A stretch of 64,000 nucleotides of DNA, taken from NCBI RefSeq assembly GCF_002102255.1, contig NZ_LQPH01000037.1:22704-86703 (forward strand), given 5' to 3'. Shown here in pieces: positions 9,407 through 19,207 of this stretch; position 1 is the stretch's first letter, and each line of letters begins with the position of its first letter. The notes below the pieces were generated by a model, which ran no database searches, was not told where the DNA came from, and saw nothing but the letters and a program-made list of their open reading frames with translations. Both the position numbers and the translations under genes were made by a program. Source of the DNA: Mycobacterium nebraskense. GTDB taxonomy: Bacteria; Actinomycetota; Actinomycetes; Mycobacteriales; Mycobacteriaceae.

Positions 9407-11778
9407 TTGCCGGCCTGACCGATGCCGAGGTGGCGCAGCGGGTCGCCGACGGCAAGAGCAACGCGGTCCGGGAACGCGCCACCCGCAGCATCACGGACAT
9501 CGTCCGGGCCAACGTCTTCACCCGTATCAACGCGATCCTGGGGGTGTTGCTGCTGATCGTGCTGGCGACGGGCTCGCTGATCAACGGAATGTTCGGCCTG
9601 CTCATCGTCGCCAACAGCGTCGTCGGCATGGTCCAGGAAATCCGGGCCAAGCAGACGCTGGACACTCTGGCCATCGTCGGGCAGGCGAAACCGTTGGTGC
9701 GCAGGAAATCCGGGACCCGTACCCTGCTGCCCGCCGAGGTGGTGCTCGACGACATCATCGAACTCGGACCTGGCGACCAAGTCGTCGTCGACGGCCAGAT
9801 CGTCGAAGAGGCGAACCTGGAGGTCGATGAGTCGCTGCTGACCGGGGAGGCTGATCCGATTGGCAAGGCCACCGGCGACGCGGTGATGTCGGGCAGCTTC
9901 GTGGTCGCCGGAGCGGGCGCCTACCGCGCCACGAAGGTCGGGCCGGAGGCCTACGCCGCCAAGCTCGCCGAGGAGGCCAGCAAGTTCACCTTGGTCAAAT
10001 CCGAACTGCGCAACGGCATTAACCGGATCCTGCAGTTCATCACCTACCTGTTGGTGCCGGCCGGCCTGCTGACGATCTATACCCAGATGTTCACCACCCA
10101 TGCGAGCTGGCGGCAGTCCGTGCTGCGGACGGTCGGCGCGCTGGTGCCGATGGTGCCCGAAGGCCTGGTCCTGCTGACGTCGGTCGCGTTTGCCGTCGGG
10201 GTGATCCGGCTCGGCCAGCGCCGCTGCCTGGTGCAGGAGCTGCCCGCCATCGAGGGGCTCGCCCGGGTCGACGTGGTCTGCGCGGACAAGACGGGCACCC
10301 TGACCGAAAACGGCATGCGCGTCGCAGGGGTCGAGGGGCTTGGTGAATCCCAGGAGCGAGATCAGGTCGCGGACGCACTCGCGGCGTTGGCCGCCGCCGA
10401 CCCGCGCCCCAACGCCAGCATGCAGGCGATCGCCGAGACCTATCAACGGCCACCCGACTGGATCGTTACGGCGACTGCGCCTTTCAAGTCCGCCACCAAG
10501 TGGAGCGGGGTGTCCTACGCTGACCATGGGAATTGGGTGATCGGGGCGCCGGATGTGCTGCTCGATCCGGCATCGGCGGCGGCCGAGCAGGCCGAACGGA
10601 TCGGCGCGCAGGGGTTGCGGGTGCTGCTCGTCGGCACCGGCGACGTGGCCGTCGACCATCCGGACGCGCCGGGCTGCGTCACCCCCGTCGCGCTGGTGGT
10701 TCTCGAGCAGAGGGTGCGCCCGGACGCCGCGGAGACGTTGGATTATTTTGCTGAGCAAGGCGTTTCGGTCAAGGTGATTTCCGGCGACAACGCGGTGTCG
10801 GTCGGTGCCGTGGCCGACAAGCTCGGGCTGCGCGGTGAGACGGTGGACGCGCGCCGCCTACCGTCGGAACCCGCGCAATTGGCCGACACGCTGGACACGT
10901 ACACCACGTTCGGGCGGGTGCGGCCCGACCAGAAGCGGGCGATGGTGCACGCCCTGCAATCGCACGGACACACCGTCGCGATGACCGGTGACGGCGTCAA
11001 CGACGTGCTGGCCCTCAAGGATGCCGACATCGGCGTCGCGATGGGCGCCGGCAGCCCGGCATCGCGAGCGGTCGCACAGATCGTGTTGCTGGACAACAGG
11101 TTTGCCACCCTGCCGTATGTCGTCGGTGAGGGCCGGCGGGTGATCGGCAACGTCGAGCGCGTCGCCAACCTGTTCTTGACCAAGACCGTCTACTCGGTGC
11201 TGCTGGCGCTGCTGGTCGGGATCGAATGCCTGTTCTCCAAAGCGCTCAAAGCCGATCCCTTGCTGTACCCGTTTCAGCCCATCCACGTCACCGTCGCGGC
11301 GTGGTTCACCATCGGAATCCCGTCGTTCATCCTGTCGCTCGCCCCCAACAACGAACGCGCCTACCCGGGCTTCGTGCGGCGGGTGCTGACTTCGGCGCTG
11401 CCGTCCGGGCTGATCGTCGGCACCGCGACGTTCGCGTCTTACCTGGTGGCGTACCACGGCCGGCACGCGACGTTCCAGCAACAGGAGCAGGCATCGACCG
11501 CGGCCCTGATCACGCTGCTGATGACGGCGCTGTGGGTCCTCGCGGTGGTGGCGCGCCCCTACCAGTGGTGGCGGGTCGCGCTGGTCGTCGGCTCCGGCCT
11601 GGCCTACGTGGTGATCTTCAGCATTCCGCTGGCCCGCAAGACGTTCCTGCTCGATCCGTCGGATGTCGTGGTGACGTCGACCGCCGTGGGGATCGGTGTA
11701 CTCGGCGCCGCCGCCGTCGAGGCGATGTGGTGGATTCGGGCCCGGATGCTGGGCGTACAGCCGAGGTTGTGGCACTAA
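9403..11778 (+). CDS. ctpE: P-type ATPase CtpE (Ca2+ uptake)
   Basis: 791 residues. The phosphorylation motif [12 protein letters not shown] puts the catalytic Asp at 295; the actuator TGE loop is in [11 protein letters not shown]; the hinge reads [22 protein letters not shown]. Membrane helices include [18 protein letters not shown], the [15 protein letters not shown] segment and a C-terminal cluster from about 590. Orthologue of Rv0908, shown in M. smegmatis to import calcium and support surface integrity. Start overlaps the upstream lipoprotein gene by 4 bp. Confidence 0.94.
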   Translation: MIAGLTDAEVAQRVADGKSNAVRERATRSITDIVRANVFTRINAILGVLLLIVLATGSLINGMFGLLIVANSVVGMVQEIRAKQTLDTLAIVGQAKPLVRRKSGTRTLLPAEVVLDDIIELGPGDQVVVDGQIVEEANLEVDESLLTGEADPIGKATGDAVMSGSFVVAGAGAYRATKVGPEAYAAKLAEEASKFTLVKSELRNGINRILQFITYLLVPAGLLTIYTQMFTTHASWRQSVLRTVGALVPMVPEGLVLLTSVAFAVGVIRLGQRRCLVQELPAIEGLARVDVVCADKTGTLTENGMRVAGVEGLGESQERDQVADALAALAAADPRPNASMQAIAETYQRPPDWIVTATAPFKSATKWSGVSYADHGNWVIGAPDVLLDPASAAAEQAERIGAQGLRVLLVGTGDVAVDHPDAPGCVTPVALVVLEQRVRPDAAETLDYFAEQGVSVKVISGDNAVSVGAVADKLGLRGETVDARRLPSEPAQLADTLDTYTTFGRVRPDQKRAMVHALQSHGHTVAMTGDGVNDVLALKDADIGVAMGAGSPASRAVAQIVLLDNRFATLPYVVGEGRRVIGNVERVANLFLTKTVYSVLLALLVGIECLFSKALKADPLLYPFQPIHVTVAAWFTIGIPSFILSLAPNNERAYPGFVRRVLTSALPSGLIVGTATFASYLVAYHGRHATFQQQEQASTAALITLLMTALWVLAVVARPYQWWRVALVVGSGLAYVVIFSIPLARKTFLLDPSDVVVTSTAVGIGVLGAAAVEAMWWIRARMLGVQPRLWH

Positions 11779-11845
11779 CCACCCCGACGCCCCCAAGTAC
11801 GGTTCCACCGGGCAAGTAGGATTTCGGCGGGGAAAGGACGGGTAC

Positions 11846-12034
11846 ATGGGATTCCTGGACAAAGCCAAAGACCTGCTGTCGCAGAACGCCGACAAGGTCG
11901 AGACGGCGATCGACAAGGCCGGCGAATTCGTCGACGACAAGACACAGGGCAAGTACTCGGACACCATTCACAAAGTGCAAGAAGAGGCCAAGAAGGCGGC
12001 CGAGGCCGCGGCAAAAGGCGATAACCAGAACTGA
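11846..12034 (+). CDS. Antitoxin of the Rv0909/Rv0910-type TA system
   Basis: 62 residues starting [20 protein letters not shown], almost all helical and lysine/alanine/glutamate rich ([17 protein letters not shown]). This is the MT0933-type antitoxin family, whose M. tuberculosis member Rv0909 neutralises Rv0910. SD-like GGAAAGGACG precedes the ATG at 11846 by 5 bp. The toxin starts 4 bp after its stop, the usual antitoxin-first order. Confidence 0.82.
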   Translation: MGFLDKAKDLLSQNADKVETAIDKAGEFVDDKTQGKYSDTIHKVQEEAKKAAEAAAKGDNQN

Positions 12035-12038
12035 GCTC

Positions 12039-12512
12039 ATGGCGAAACTCTCCGGATCCATCGACGTCCCGCTGCCACCCGAGGTGGCCTGGAAGCATGC
12101 CTCCGACCTGTCCCGGTTCAAGGACTGGCTGACCATCCACCGGGTGTGGCGCAGCAAACTGCCCGACGACATCGACAAGGGCACGGTCGTGGAGTCGATC
12201 GTCGAAGTCAAGGGCATGTACAACCGCATCAAGTGGACGGTCGTGCGGTACAAGCCGCCGGAGGGCATGACGCTCAACGGCGATGGCGTCGGCGGCGTCA
12301 AGGTCAAGCTGATGGCCAAAGTTCAGGCGGCGGAAGAGGGCTCCATCGTCAGCTTCGACGTCCACCTCGGTGGCCCGGCGCTGTTCGGGCCGATCGGCAT
12401 GATCGTCGCTGCGGCGCTGCGGGGCGACATCAACACGTCGCTGCACAACTTCGTCACGGTGTTCACCAGGCCCGACCCCGGCATGAACGGAGCCGGCGGC
12501 GGTCATCGCTGA
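12039..12512 (+). CDS. SRPBCC-fold toxin of the Rv0909/Rv0910-type TA system
   Basis: 157 residues starting MAKLSGSIDVPLPPEVAWK, a START/SRPBCC-like beta-grasp fold with a hydrophobic cavity (polyketide cyclase superfamily). Rv0910 was reported as the toxin of this pair; how it inhibits growth is not clear. It carries about 13 extra C-terminal residues, glycine-rich (GMNGAGGGHR), compared with the roughly 144-residue M. tuberculosis protein as recalled. Co-transcribed with the antitoxin at 11846. Confidence 0.8.
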   Translation: MAKLSGSIDVPLPPEVAWKHASDLSRFKDWLTIHRVWRSKLPDDIDKGTVVESIVEVKGMYNRIKWTVVRYKPPEGMTLNGDGVGGVKVKLMAKVQAAEEGSIVSFDVHLGGPALFGPIGMIVAAALRGDINTSLHNFVTVFTRPDPGMNGAGGGHR

Positions 12513-12596
12513 CGTTCGGGGGCGATGAGTTTTCTCGGCCGCGGCGGTCTATAGGTCTGAACCCCGGTTTCGGGGGCGGACTACGAGGAGGTCAAC

Positions 12597-13369
12597 GTGC
12601 CCATCCGTGACGACGCGCCGCTTGGCGCCCCCTGCTGGATCGACCTGACGACGTCGGACCTCGACGGTGCCCGGGACTTCTATGGCCGGGTTTTCGGCTG
12701 GACGTTCGAGTCCGCCGGGCCGGACTATGGCGGATACGTCAACGCCGCCAAGGACGGCCGAAGCGTCGCCGGCCTGATGGCTAATCGGCCCGAATCTCAG
12801 TCTCCGGACAATTGGGCCACCTACTTCCGGACCGCCGACGTCGAGGCGACGATGTCGGCGGTCACGGCGGCGGAGGGTTCAGTGTGCATGGGACCGATGG
12901 AGGTGCCCGCCAAGGGATTCATGGGCCTGTGCGCCGACCGGTCGGGCGCCGTCTTCGGGCTCTGGCAGCCACTGGAGCACCACGGCTTTGAGATCGTCGG
13001 GGAGGCCGGCTCACCGGTGTGGCATCAACTGACCACCCGCGACCATCGTGCCGCGGTGGACTTCTACCGTGAGGTCTTCGGCTGGCGCACCGAGCAGACG
13101 GCCGACACCGACGAGTTCCGCTACACCACAGCATGTTCGGCGACCAGCAATTGCTCGGTGTGATGGACGGTTCCACGTGCCTGCCCGACGGCGTCCCGTC
13201 GAACTGGACCGTCTTCTTCGGGTCCGACGACGTCGATACGACCCTCCGGGTCATCGGGGAAAGCGGAGGCGCGGTGGTGCGTGACGCCGAGGGCACCCCG
13301 TACGGACGATTGGCCGCGGCGACCGATCCGACCGGCGTCATCTTCAACCTGTCGTCCCTGCAGCATTAG
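12597..13369 (+). pseudogene. Two-domain VOC/glyoxalase-family protein (Rv0911-like), frameshifted
   Basis: The first part (GTG at 12597, good SD GAGGAG at 12585-12590) encodes one full VOC domain (ARDFYGRVFGWTFES) and the start of a second (AAVDFYREVFGWRTEQ), then leaves frame after FRYTTA and stops at 13163. A second frame from 13133 continues MFGDQQLLGVMDGSTC to ILFN-like IFNLSSLQH at 13369. Joined at about 13130 they give a single protein of about 257 residues like Rv0911. A one-base deletion at CCACAGCATG (expected GCCATG) explains it. It may be a real mutation or a base-call error. Confidence 0.75.
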
Positions 13370-13380
13370 CGAACGGGCGC

Positions 13381-13392
13381 CACGCTAGCGTG
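13381..13392. promoter_or_regulatory. Perfect 12-bp palindrome before the 13434 membrane-protein gene
   Basis: CACGCTAGCGTG is a perfect palindrome 42 bp upstream of the ATG at 13434. The half-site CGCTAGC recurs at 13427-13433, directly before the ATG, and a -10-like TAATCT lies at 13420-13425, which would give a leaderless transcript. Operator role is inferred. Confidence 0.3.
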
Positions 13393-13433
13393 ACGTCCAC
13401 GGGGCCGGTCCCCAGTCGGCTAATCTCGCTAGC

Positions 13434-13868
13434 ATGACTCGCCGGCTGCGCCCTGGTTGGCTGGTGGCGCTTTTCGCGTTGGTGATTTCAGCCAGCGCGT
13501 GGCTGCCATGGCTGACGACGGCGGTCAACGGCGGGGGCTGGGCCAACGCGATCGGAGGCGCGCACGGGAACCTGGAACTCCCGCGGGGGTTCGGTGCGGG
13601 CCAGCTCATCGTGCTGCTGTCCTCGGCGCTGCTGGTGACCGGGGCGATGGTCGGCCGCGGCCTGTCGGTGCGGCTCGCTTCGCTTGGTGCGCTGGTGATT
13701 TCGCTGCTGATCGTCGCGCTCACGGCCTGGTACTACAAGCTCAACGTCAACCCGCCGGTATCGGCCCAGTACGGCCTTTATGTTGGTGCGGTAGCGGCGG
13801 TCTGTGCGGTGGTGTGTTCGATTGCGGCCGTCATCGCGGCCTTGGCTTCCGGCCGGTCCGGCCGCTGA
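13434..13868 (+). CDS. Small membrane protein, Rv0912-like
   Basis: 144 residues with four predicted membrane helices: VALFALVISASAWLPWL, then LIVLLSSALLVTGAMVG, LGALVISLLIVALTAWY and VGAVAAVCAVVCSIAAVIA. No catalytic motif is visible, and its function is unknown. The layout (short loop with NGGGWANAIGG after helix 1) is that of Trp-associated-type membrane proteins in actinobacteria, but I would not press that. Convergent with the VOC gene at 13873, only 4 bp apart. Confidence 0.78.
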   Translation: MTRRLRPGWLVALFALVISASAWLPWLTTAVNGGGWANAIGGAHGNLELPRGFGAGQLIVLLSSALLVTGAMVGRGLSVRLASLGALVISLLIVALTAWYYKLNVNPPVSAQYGLYVGAVAAVCAVVCSIAAVIAALASGRSGR

Positions 13869-13872
13869 GGTT

Positions 13873-14355
13873 TCAGTCCGTCGGGAATTCGTGCGTCCCC
13901 GAGGCGGAGCTGTCGCTCGGCTCGTTGACGCCGAATACGAAGGGCGCGAACACGATTTCGCGGCCGTCCGGGTCGCGGTAGGTGACCGCGTCCGTCGCCT
14001 CCCAGTACGGATGCTGTTCGACGGGTTCGATGCCCGCCGCTCGCAGGCGGGCGATCGCCGCGTGCTGCGCCTGTTGGTCCGGGAAGTACAGGCACAGCTG
14101 TTCGTGGTGGTCCACCGCGACGGGCTCGACGGATTCCACGATCTCCAGGGTCAGGTTCCAGCTGGGCAGGCCGAAGATCGCGCCGTTGCTGCCGTAACTC
14201 TCACCAAACGTCTCAAATAGGGGCAACCCCACCAGCTCGCGGTAAAACCGCACCGCTTCTTGAAAGTTCGACGAGCGGCGCGCGAAACGAAGGCCGCCGA
14301 TCGACGCCAGCTGTATCGGCCAGTGCGTGGTGCGGCGGGGCTTGTCGGCGGCCAT
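13873..14355 (-). CDS. VOC superfamily (glyoxalase/dioxygenase-like) protein
   Basis: 160 residues from ATG 14355 (a GTG at 14358 is equally in frame). One VOC unit: LRFARRSSNFQEAVRFYREL starts the first beta-alpha-beta, and VTYRDPDGREIVFAPFVFG the second, with a Glu/His pair available for metal. Substrate unknown. Its ATG shares one base with the stop of the carotenoid oxygenase gene, so it is co-translated with it; I do not recall a counterpart at this spot in M. tuberculosis. Confidence 0.8.
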   Translation of the reverse strand: MAADKPRRTTHWPIQLASIGGLRFARRSSNFQEAVRFYRELVGLPLFETFGESYGSNGAIFGLPSWNLTLEIVESVEPVAVDHHEQLCLYFPDQQAQHAAIARLRAAGIEPVEQHPYWEATDAVTYRDPDGREIVFAPFVFGVNEPSDSSASGTHEFPTD

Positions 14356-15869
14356 CACAGCCCAACGGCGCTTGCCGCCGACTCCGCGGTATCCCAGCGC
14401 CGCAGCTGTTCACCGGGCGCCCACGTCGAATGGGTGCCGCTGGAAATACGCTCCGGCAGTTGGAGTTTGCACACCGGGCCATCGCCCATGCGGCCGGCGT
14501 CGAAGACTACGCAATAGGAGGCGTCGGTGTTCATGTCGGTGGTGAGGGTGATCAGGTAGCCGTCGTCCTCACCGGTGGCACCGACTCGGGGCGCCATGGC
14601 CGTTTCGCTTCCGTAGACGCCTTCGCCGAAGGAGAATTCCTGCTGGCTTCCGGTGCGCAGGTCGTGTTTGACCAGCCCGTCGAACAAGAACCAGCCCGGC
14701 TTGCCGGTGGCGGCATAGGCGTAGCGGTAGTTGCCGGCAGCGTAATCCTGGTTGATGGTGCCGAACTCGGTGATGGACTCCGACAGCCGCTCCTCCCGCA
14801 CGGCGCCGGTGGTCAGGTTGAAACGCCACCGGTGCAGCCGGGACTGCAGACGATCGAGCGCCAGGAAGCGGAACATCTTGTCCCACTTCGATCCACCGGT
14901 GTCAGCCGGGGAGGGATCGCCCTCGAAGAAGCCGTCCAGCACGATCTCGTCACCGTCCTCGTAGGCGTTGACGAAGTGCAGCACGAACGTCGGGTCCGCC
15001 TCGAACCATCGAATGTCGTCGGTTCCGCCGCGGCGGGGGAGGATCGCGAAGCGCGACGGAATATCGGGATAGAAGCGCGGCAGGTGCACGTCGTGCTCGA
15101 GCAGGGTGGGGTCCCAGAACAACGGAAAGTCGTTGAGAATCACATAGTTTTCGGTGAACGCCATATCGTGCGGTAGCCGGGGCCCGGGCAGCGGGATGTC
15201 GACATAGTGGACCAGCTCGCTGTCCTCGTCGACTACGCCGTACCGCATGTACGGGTCCCGCTTGCTGTAGTTGAAGAACAGCAGTTCACCGGTTTTGCTG
15301 TCGACCTTCGGATGCGCGGACACGCCCCAATCGGCCGGGAAGCGCCCGTTCCAGCTCTCCTTGCCCAGCGTTTCACCCGAGTACGGATTAACCCGGTACA
15401 GGTCGCCGCACTGGTAGAAGCTGGTCAGCGCGACGCCCCGGTGCACGATGACGTCGGTGCTCGACGCGTCCTTCATCCGGGTGCGAGCGCCCCAGCCGTC
15501 CTCGCGCTTGGCCAACTGCACCGGCTCGGTGAGCCCCGGCCAGAGCGGCTCGCCGGCTTCGTTCTCGGCCAGGAAGCCATCGGTGCGGATAAAGCGGTTG
15601 CGGTAGAAGGCTTTTCCATCACGGAAGCCAACCAAGTGCAGCATGCCATCCCCGTCGAATGGGTGATAGGCCTTCAGCGCCGGGTGCAGCGGGTTTTCGG
15701 TGTTGCGCAAGTAGATGCCATCCAGGTCGCGTGGTATCTCCCCTTCCACGGCGGTGAGGTCGTCGGCGTCCCACTCGGTGGTCTGGGGACGCCACGGTCC
15801 GGTCCGGTACGGGTGATCGTCGTCTTCGGGAAGTGTGGACAGGAACTTGCCGACGATCTCAACATCCAT
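14355..15869 (-). CDS. Carotenoid cleavage oxygenase family protein (Rv0913c-like)
   Basis: 504 residues from ATG 15869, preceded by AGAAGG eight bases upstream; a TTG at 15896 would overlap the thiolase gene and is less likely. The four iron-binding histidines of the seven-bladed propeller are visible in WGVSAHPKVD, RLPHDMAFTEN, TFVLHFVNAYE and SSGTHSTWAPG. The family cleaves C=C bonds of carotenoids or stilbenes (lignostilbene dioxygenases) with O2. The thiolase stop is one base upstream, so thiolase, oxygenase and VOC gene form one operon. Confidence 0.9.
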   Translation of the reverse strand: MDVEIVGKFLSTLPEDDDHPYRTGPWRPQTTEWDADDLTAVEGEIPRDLDGIYLRNTENPLHPALKAYHPFDGDGMLHLVGFRDGKAFYRNRFIRTDGFLAENEAGEPLWPGLTEPVQLAKREDGWGARTRMKDASSTDVIVHRGVALTSFYQCGDLYRVNPYSGETLGKESWNGRFPADWGVSAHPKVDSKTGELLFFNYSKRDPYMRYGVVDEDSELVHYVDIPLPGPRLPHDMAFTENYVILNDFPLFWDPTLLEHDVHLPRFYPDIPSRFAILPRRGGTDDIRWFEADPTFVLHFVNAYEDGDEIVLDGFFEGDPSPADTGGSKWDKMFRFLALDRLQSRLHRWRFNLTTGAVREERLSESITEFGTINQDYAAGNYRYAYAATGKPGWFLFDGLVKHDLRTGSQQEFSFGEGVYGSETAMAPRVGATGEDDGYLITLTTDMNTDASYCVVFDAGRMGDGPVCKLQLPERISSGTHSTWAPGEQLRRWDTAESAASAVGL

Positions 15870-15870
15870 G

Positions 15871-17097
15871 TCACGCACCTTCTGCTGTGCTGACAACGAA
15901 ACTCACGGTGGTGGCGGTGCTGCCGCCGAAATTGAGGGTGCCGAACGTCTTGGCCCCCTCGACCTGATACTCGCCGGCCGCCCCGCTGACCTGTTTAGCC
16001 GCGTCGAGCAGCATGCGCACGCCCGAGGCGCCGACCGGGTGGCCGCCGCCGATCAGCCCCCCACTGGGGTTGATCGGCAGCCGGCCGCCGATTTCGATCT
16101 CGCCGTTTTCGATGGCCTTCCATGACTCACCGGGGCCGGTCAACCCGATGTGGTCGATGGCCAGATACTCGCTGGGGGTGAAGCAATCGTGCACCTCGTA
16201 GCCGTCGAGGTGGTCGAGGGTCAGCCGAGCGCGCGCCAATGCGTCGTGCACCGCGGCCCGCACATGCGGCAGCACGTACGGGTCGTCCGCCGCGCGGTCC
16301 AGCTTCTGTCGCAGACCCAGCCCTACCGTGCGGTGCCCCCAACCCTCGATGCGGCCGATCGGGCGCGCGTCGGGATGCCCGCGCAGATAAGCGTCGCCGA
16401 CCAGAATCAATCCCGCGGCGCCGTCGGTCATTTGGCTGCAGTCGAAGCGCCGCAACCGACCCTCGGTGATGGGGTTGGTCGCGTCGTCGTCCGTGATGGG
16501 GTCGGGGACCGTCCATGCGCGCGTCTGCGCGTTGGGGTTCCTCCGCGCGTTGGCGAAGTTCAGCTGCGCGATGGCCCGCAGGTGTGCGTTGTCCAAGCCG
16601 TAGCGCCGGTCGTACTCGTCGGCGACTTGAGCGAACATCGACGGCCACAGGTAACGCGCGTCGGCCCCCTCATGCCCTGTCCACGCGGCCGCACCGAGGT
16701 GCTGGGCAGCGGTGTCACCGGGCACCGTCTTCTCGAGCTCGATCCCCACCACCAGTGCGGTGTAATAGGAGCCCGACCGCAGATCGGCCATCGCCGACAG
16801 CGCCGCGATGCTGCCCGACGCGCACGCCGCCTCATGCCGGGAGGCGGGGGTGTCCCAGAGGTCGGCGCAGACCGTGGCCGGCATCGCCCCGAGGTGGCCC
16901 TGGCTGGCGAACATTTCACCGAAGGCATTCGCAACGTGGACCACTTCGATGTCGGCGGCGTTCACGTTGGCCGAGGCGAGCGTGCCCTCGACGACCTCGG
17001 CGGTCAGGGCGGCGAAGTCGCGGCCCTCTTTGGTGAGGTTGCGGGCGAAATCGGTTTGCCAGCCGCCCAGGATCCACACATTCGCCGAGCCATCCAT
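15871..17097 (-). CDS. Thiolase / acetyl-CoA acetyltransferase-like (Rv0914c-like)
   Basis: 408 residues from ATG 17097 (MDGSANVWILGGWQTDFA). The nucleophile Cys is in HEAACASGSIAA, and C-terminal active-site motifs read HDCFTPSEYLAIDHIG and GGGHPVGASGVRM. This pattern is of the SCP2-type thiolases that act on CoA thioesters in beta-oxidation or sterol side-chain breakdown. An in-frame extension to 17172 lacks conserved residues. First gene of the operon with the carotenoid oxygenase and VOC protein. Confidence 0.88.
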   Translation of the reverse strand: MDGSANVWILGGWQTDFARNLTKEGRDFAALTAEVVEGTLASANVNAADIEVVHVANAFGEMFASQGHLGAMPATVCADLWDTPASRHEAACASGSIAALSAMADLRSGSYYTALVVGIELEKTVPGDTAAQHLGAAAWTGHEGADARYLWPSMFAQVADEYDRRYGLDNAHLRAIAQLNFANARRNPNAQTRAWTVPDPITDDDATNPITEGRLRRFDCSQMTDGAAGLILVGDAYLRGHPDARPIGRIEGWGHRTVGLGLRQKLDRAADDPYVLPHVRAAVHDALARARLTLDHLDGYEVHDCFTPSEYLAIDHIGLTGPGESWKAIENGEIEIGGRLPINPSGGLIGGGHPVGASGVRMLLDAAKQVSGAAGEYQVEGAKTFGTLNFGGSTATTVSFVVSTAEGA

Positions 17098-17183
17098 ACG
17101 CCGCACGGTACTCCTGGATGGCCTCGTCGTTGAGGTGTATCCGCGAGCGGTCGTGGTTAACCAGGTGACCAAAAAAGGGCGGC

Positions 17184-17212
17184 CCCGTCGGCTCTCGGGC
17201 TGAACCGACGGG
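17184..17212 (-). terminator. Rho-independent-like terminator downstream of the MFS gene
   Basis: CCCGTCGG (17184-17191) pairs perfectly with CCGACGGG (17205-17212) around a 13-base loop. Read on the minus strand, the stem is followed by GGCCGCCC and a run of six T (17176-17171). It lies 110 bp downstream of the MFS stop and upstream of the thiolase start. Confidence 0.5.
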
Positions 17213-17321
17213 ACCTAGGCGGACGCGAAGGCCGGCCGACGCGTGCGCCTCTTAAGGAACATTGCCCCGTACGGCGGCAGACAAACATGCGGCTTGTGTG
17301 TGACAGTCGCCGCGCGCGGGT

Positions 17322-18722
17322 TTAGACGGCGCCCTCTACGAGCTCGGTGGGCCCGGGCCCCTCCGATACGACCCGCCGATTGCGGGCGTCGGCCAGGTCG
17401 ATTGCCGCCAAGTCGATGCCCTTTGTCTCAGCGGCGGCGAGAACGGCTATGGCGCTTACCGCGGCGGTGGCCGCAAGGTACCAGGAGATGGGCACCGCGG
17501 ATTTGTAGGTCTCGAGCAAGCGAACCGCGATGATCGGTGCGAGCGAGCCGGCCACGATCGAGGTGACCTGGTAGCCCAGGGACACCCCCGAATACCGCAT
17601 CCGGGTGGGGAACATTTCGGCCATGGCCGCCGGTTGGACCGCGTACATGAGGCCGTGGATGACCAGGCCGATGACGATCGCCGACAAGATGATCGCATTG
17701 CGGCCGCTGTTCATCATCGGGAACGCGAAGAAGCCCCACGTGCAGGCGCTGATCGCACCGATGAAATAGATTGGGCGCCTGCCAAATCGGTCACTGAGAT
17801 GCCCGGCCAGCGGAATGACCACGAAGTGCACGGCATGCGCGACCAGCAGCCACCACAGGATGGTCTTGGTGTCGGCGTGCACGTGGACTTTCAAATAGGT
17901 GATGGAGAAGGTGACGACAAGGTAGTACAGGGTGTTCTCGCCGAGCCGCATGCCCATGGCGGTGAAAACGCCACGTGGATAACGCTTTATCACCTCGACA
18001 ACACCTATCCGGGTGGTATTGATCTGCTCGGACTGTTGCTGCGCTTCGTAGAAGATCGGTGCGTCCGTCACCTTGGTGCGGATGTAGTAACCGATCAAAA
18101 CGACGACTGCGGACAGCCAGAAGCCGACGCGCCAGCCCCAGCTCAGGAATGCCGCATCCGAGAGCGTCGAGGTGAGAACCAGCAGCACCACGGTGGCCAA
18201 CATGTTCCCGCCGGGCACGCCGGCCTGCGGCCAGCTGGCCCAAAAGCCGCGACTGGACTTTGGGCTGTGCTCGGCAACCAGCAGGATCGCCCCGCCCCAC
18301 TCGCCGCCGACGGCGAAGCCCTGCACGAACCGCAGCATGACCAGCAACGCGGGGGCCCAGTAACCGATCTGGGGGTAGGTGGGTAGACAGCCCATCGCGA
18401 AGGTGGAGATGCCGACCAGTAGCAGGCTGAGCTGCAGCAGCTTTTTGCGGCCGTATCGGTCGCCGAGTTGGCCGAAGACGACGCCGCCGACCGGGCGGGC
18501 GGCAAAGCCCACGGCGTAGGTCACGAAGGCGGCGAGGATTGCGTCGAGTTCGTTACCGCCGCGGGGAAAGAACACCTTGCTGAAGACCAGGGTTGCCGCG
18601 GTGCCGTAGAGGAAGAATTCGTACCATTCCACGACCGTGCCGGCCATGGACGCGGCGACCACGCGGCGGAGATAAGCCTGGCTTCGGGACAGGTTGCCGC
18701 GCAGGTCGTTACGCAGACTCAT
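17322..18722 (-). CDS. MFS transporter, metabolite:H+ symporter (MHS) type
   Basis: 466 residues from ATG 18722 (MSLRNDLRGNLSRSQ). Twelve hydrophobic helices are visible; the loop-2/3 motif is GQLGDRYGRKKLL and its second-half repeat GHLSDRFGRRPIYF. The N-terminal SMAGTVVEWYEFFLYGTAA and the QAGVPGGNM region are hallmarks of MHS symporters (KgtP/ProP/ShiA-like) that bring in organic acids, betaine or shikimate with protons. Substrate not deducible. It occupies the place where M. tuberculosis carries PE7/PPE14 and betP, so it is part of a variable segment. Confidence 0.88.
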   Translation of the reverse strand: MSLRNDLRGNLSRSQAYLRRVVAASMAGTVVEWYEFFLYGTAATLVFSKVFFPRGGNELDAILAAFVTYAVGFAARPVGGVVFGQLGDRYGRKKLLQLSLLLVGISTFAMGCLPTYPQIGYWAPALLVMLRFVQGFAVGGEWGGAILLVAEHSPKSSRGFWASWPQAGVPGGNMLATVVLLVLTSTLSDAAFLSWGWRVGFWLSAVVVLIGYYIRTKVTDAPIFYEAQQQSEQINTTRIGVVEVIKRYPRGVFTAMGMRLGENTLYYLVVTFSITYLKVHVHADTKTILWWLLVAHAVHFVVIPLAGHLSDRFGRRPIYFIGAISACTWGFFAFPMMNSGRNAIILSAIVIGLVIHGLMYAVQPAAMAEMFPTRMRYSGVSLGYQVTSIVAGSLAPIIAVRLLETYKSAVPISWYLAATAAVSAIAVLAAAETKGIDLAAIDLADARNRRVVSEGPGPTELVEGAV

Positions 18723-19207
18723 CGGTCGCCCCTCCTTGGCGGGCCGCCCACCCCTCTCCGCCAGACCGCGGCGATGGTGGGTGTGTTGGCGGATGGCAGC
18801 GTACCTGGCTCGAGCGACCCGTGCACGGTGTCCCCGCCTGTGCTCCACGGGGGCTGGCCGCGGCCGATAGGCCCAGGCGCCCAGCCGTCACGGCGAACGG
18901 GCACACGCGGCCGTGGCCGCCTCACAGCGACAACTTGGGGTTCGTGGGCATCGCGGCGTTCGAAACCCGGCGAGCAAAGGCACCCTAGGCGCGAACTATC
19001 GGAAACGGGCCCAGTGCAAGGCGCCCATGCTGTTGCCTAGCCGGGGTAGAGCAAACCCGCGAGGCGCGGGATCGGGCTGGGTTTCGACACGATCACGGAT
19101 ACATACCTATCGTCGCATCACTAGTCACAACAGCCGCGCTGATCACTATCGTCACATGAGCCAACTGCGGACGTCCACGCGGTGTCCCGCTGCTCGAAAG
19201 GTGTTAC
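18723..19207. other. 485-bp intergenic region between divergent MFS and DUF4185 genes
   Basis: No convincing ORF. It must hold both promoters. CTATCGTC occurs twice close to the DUF4185 end (19108-19115 and 19147-19154). An SD-like AAAGGTG sits 5 bp before the ATG at 19208. Nothing else recognised. Confidence 0.4.
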
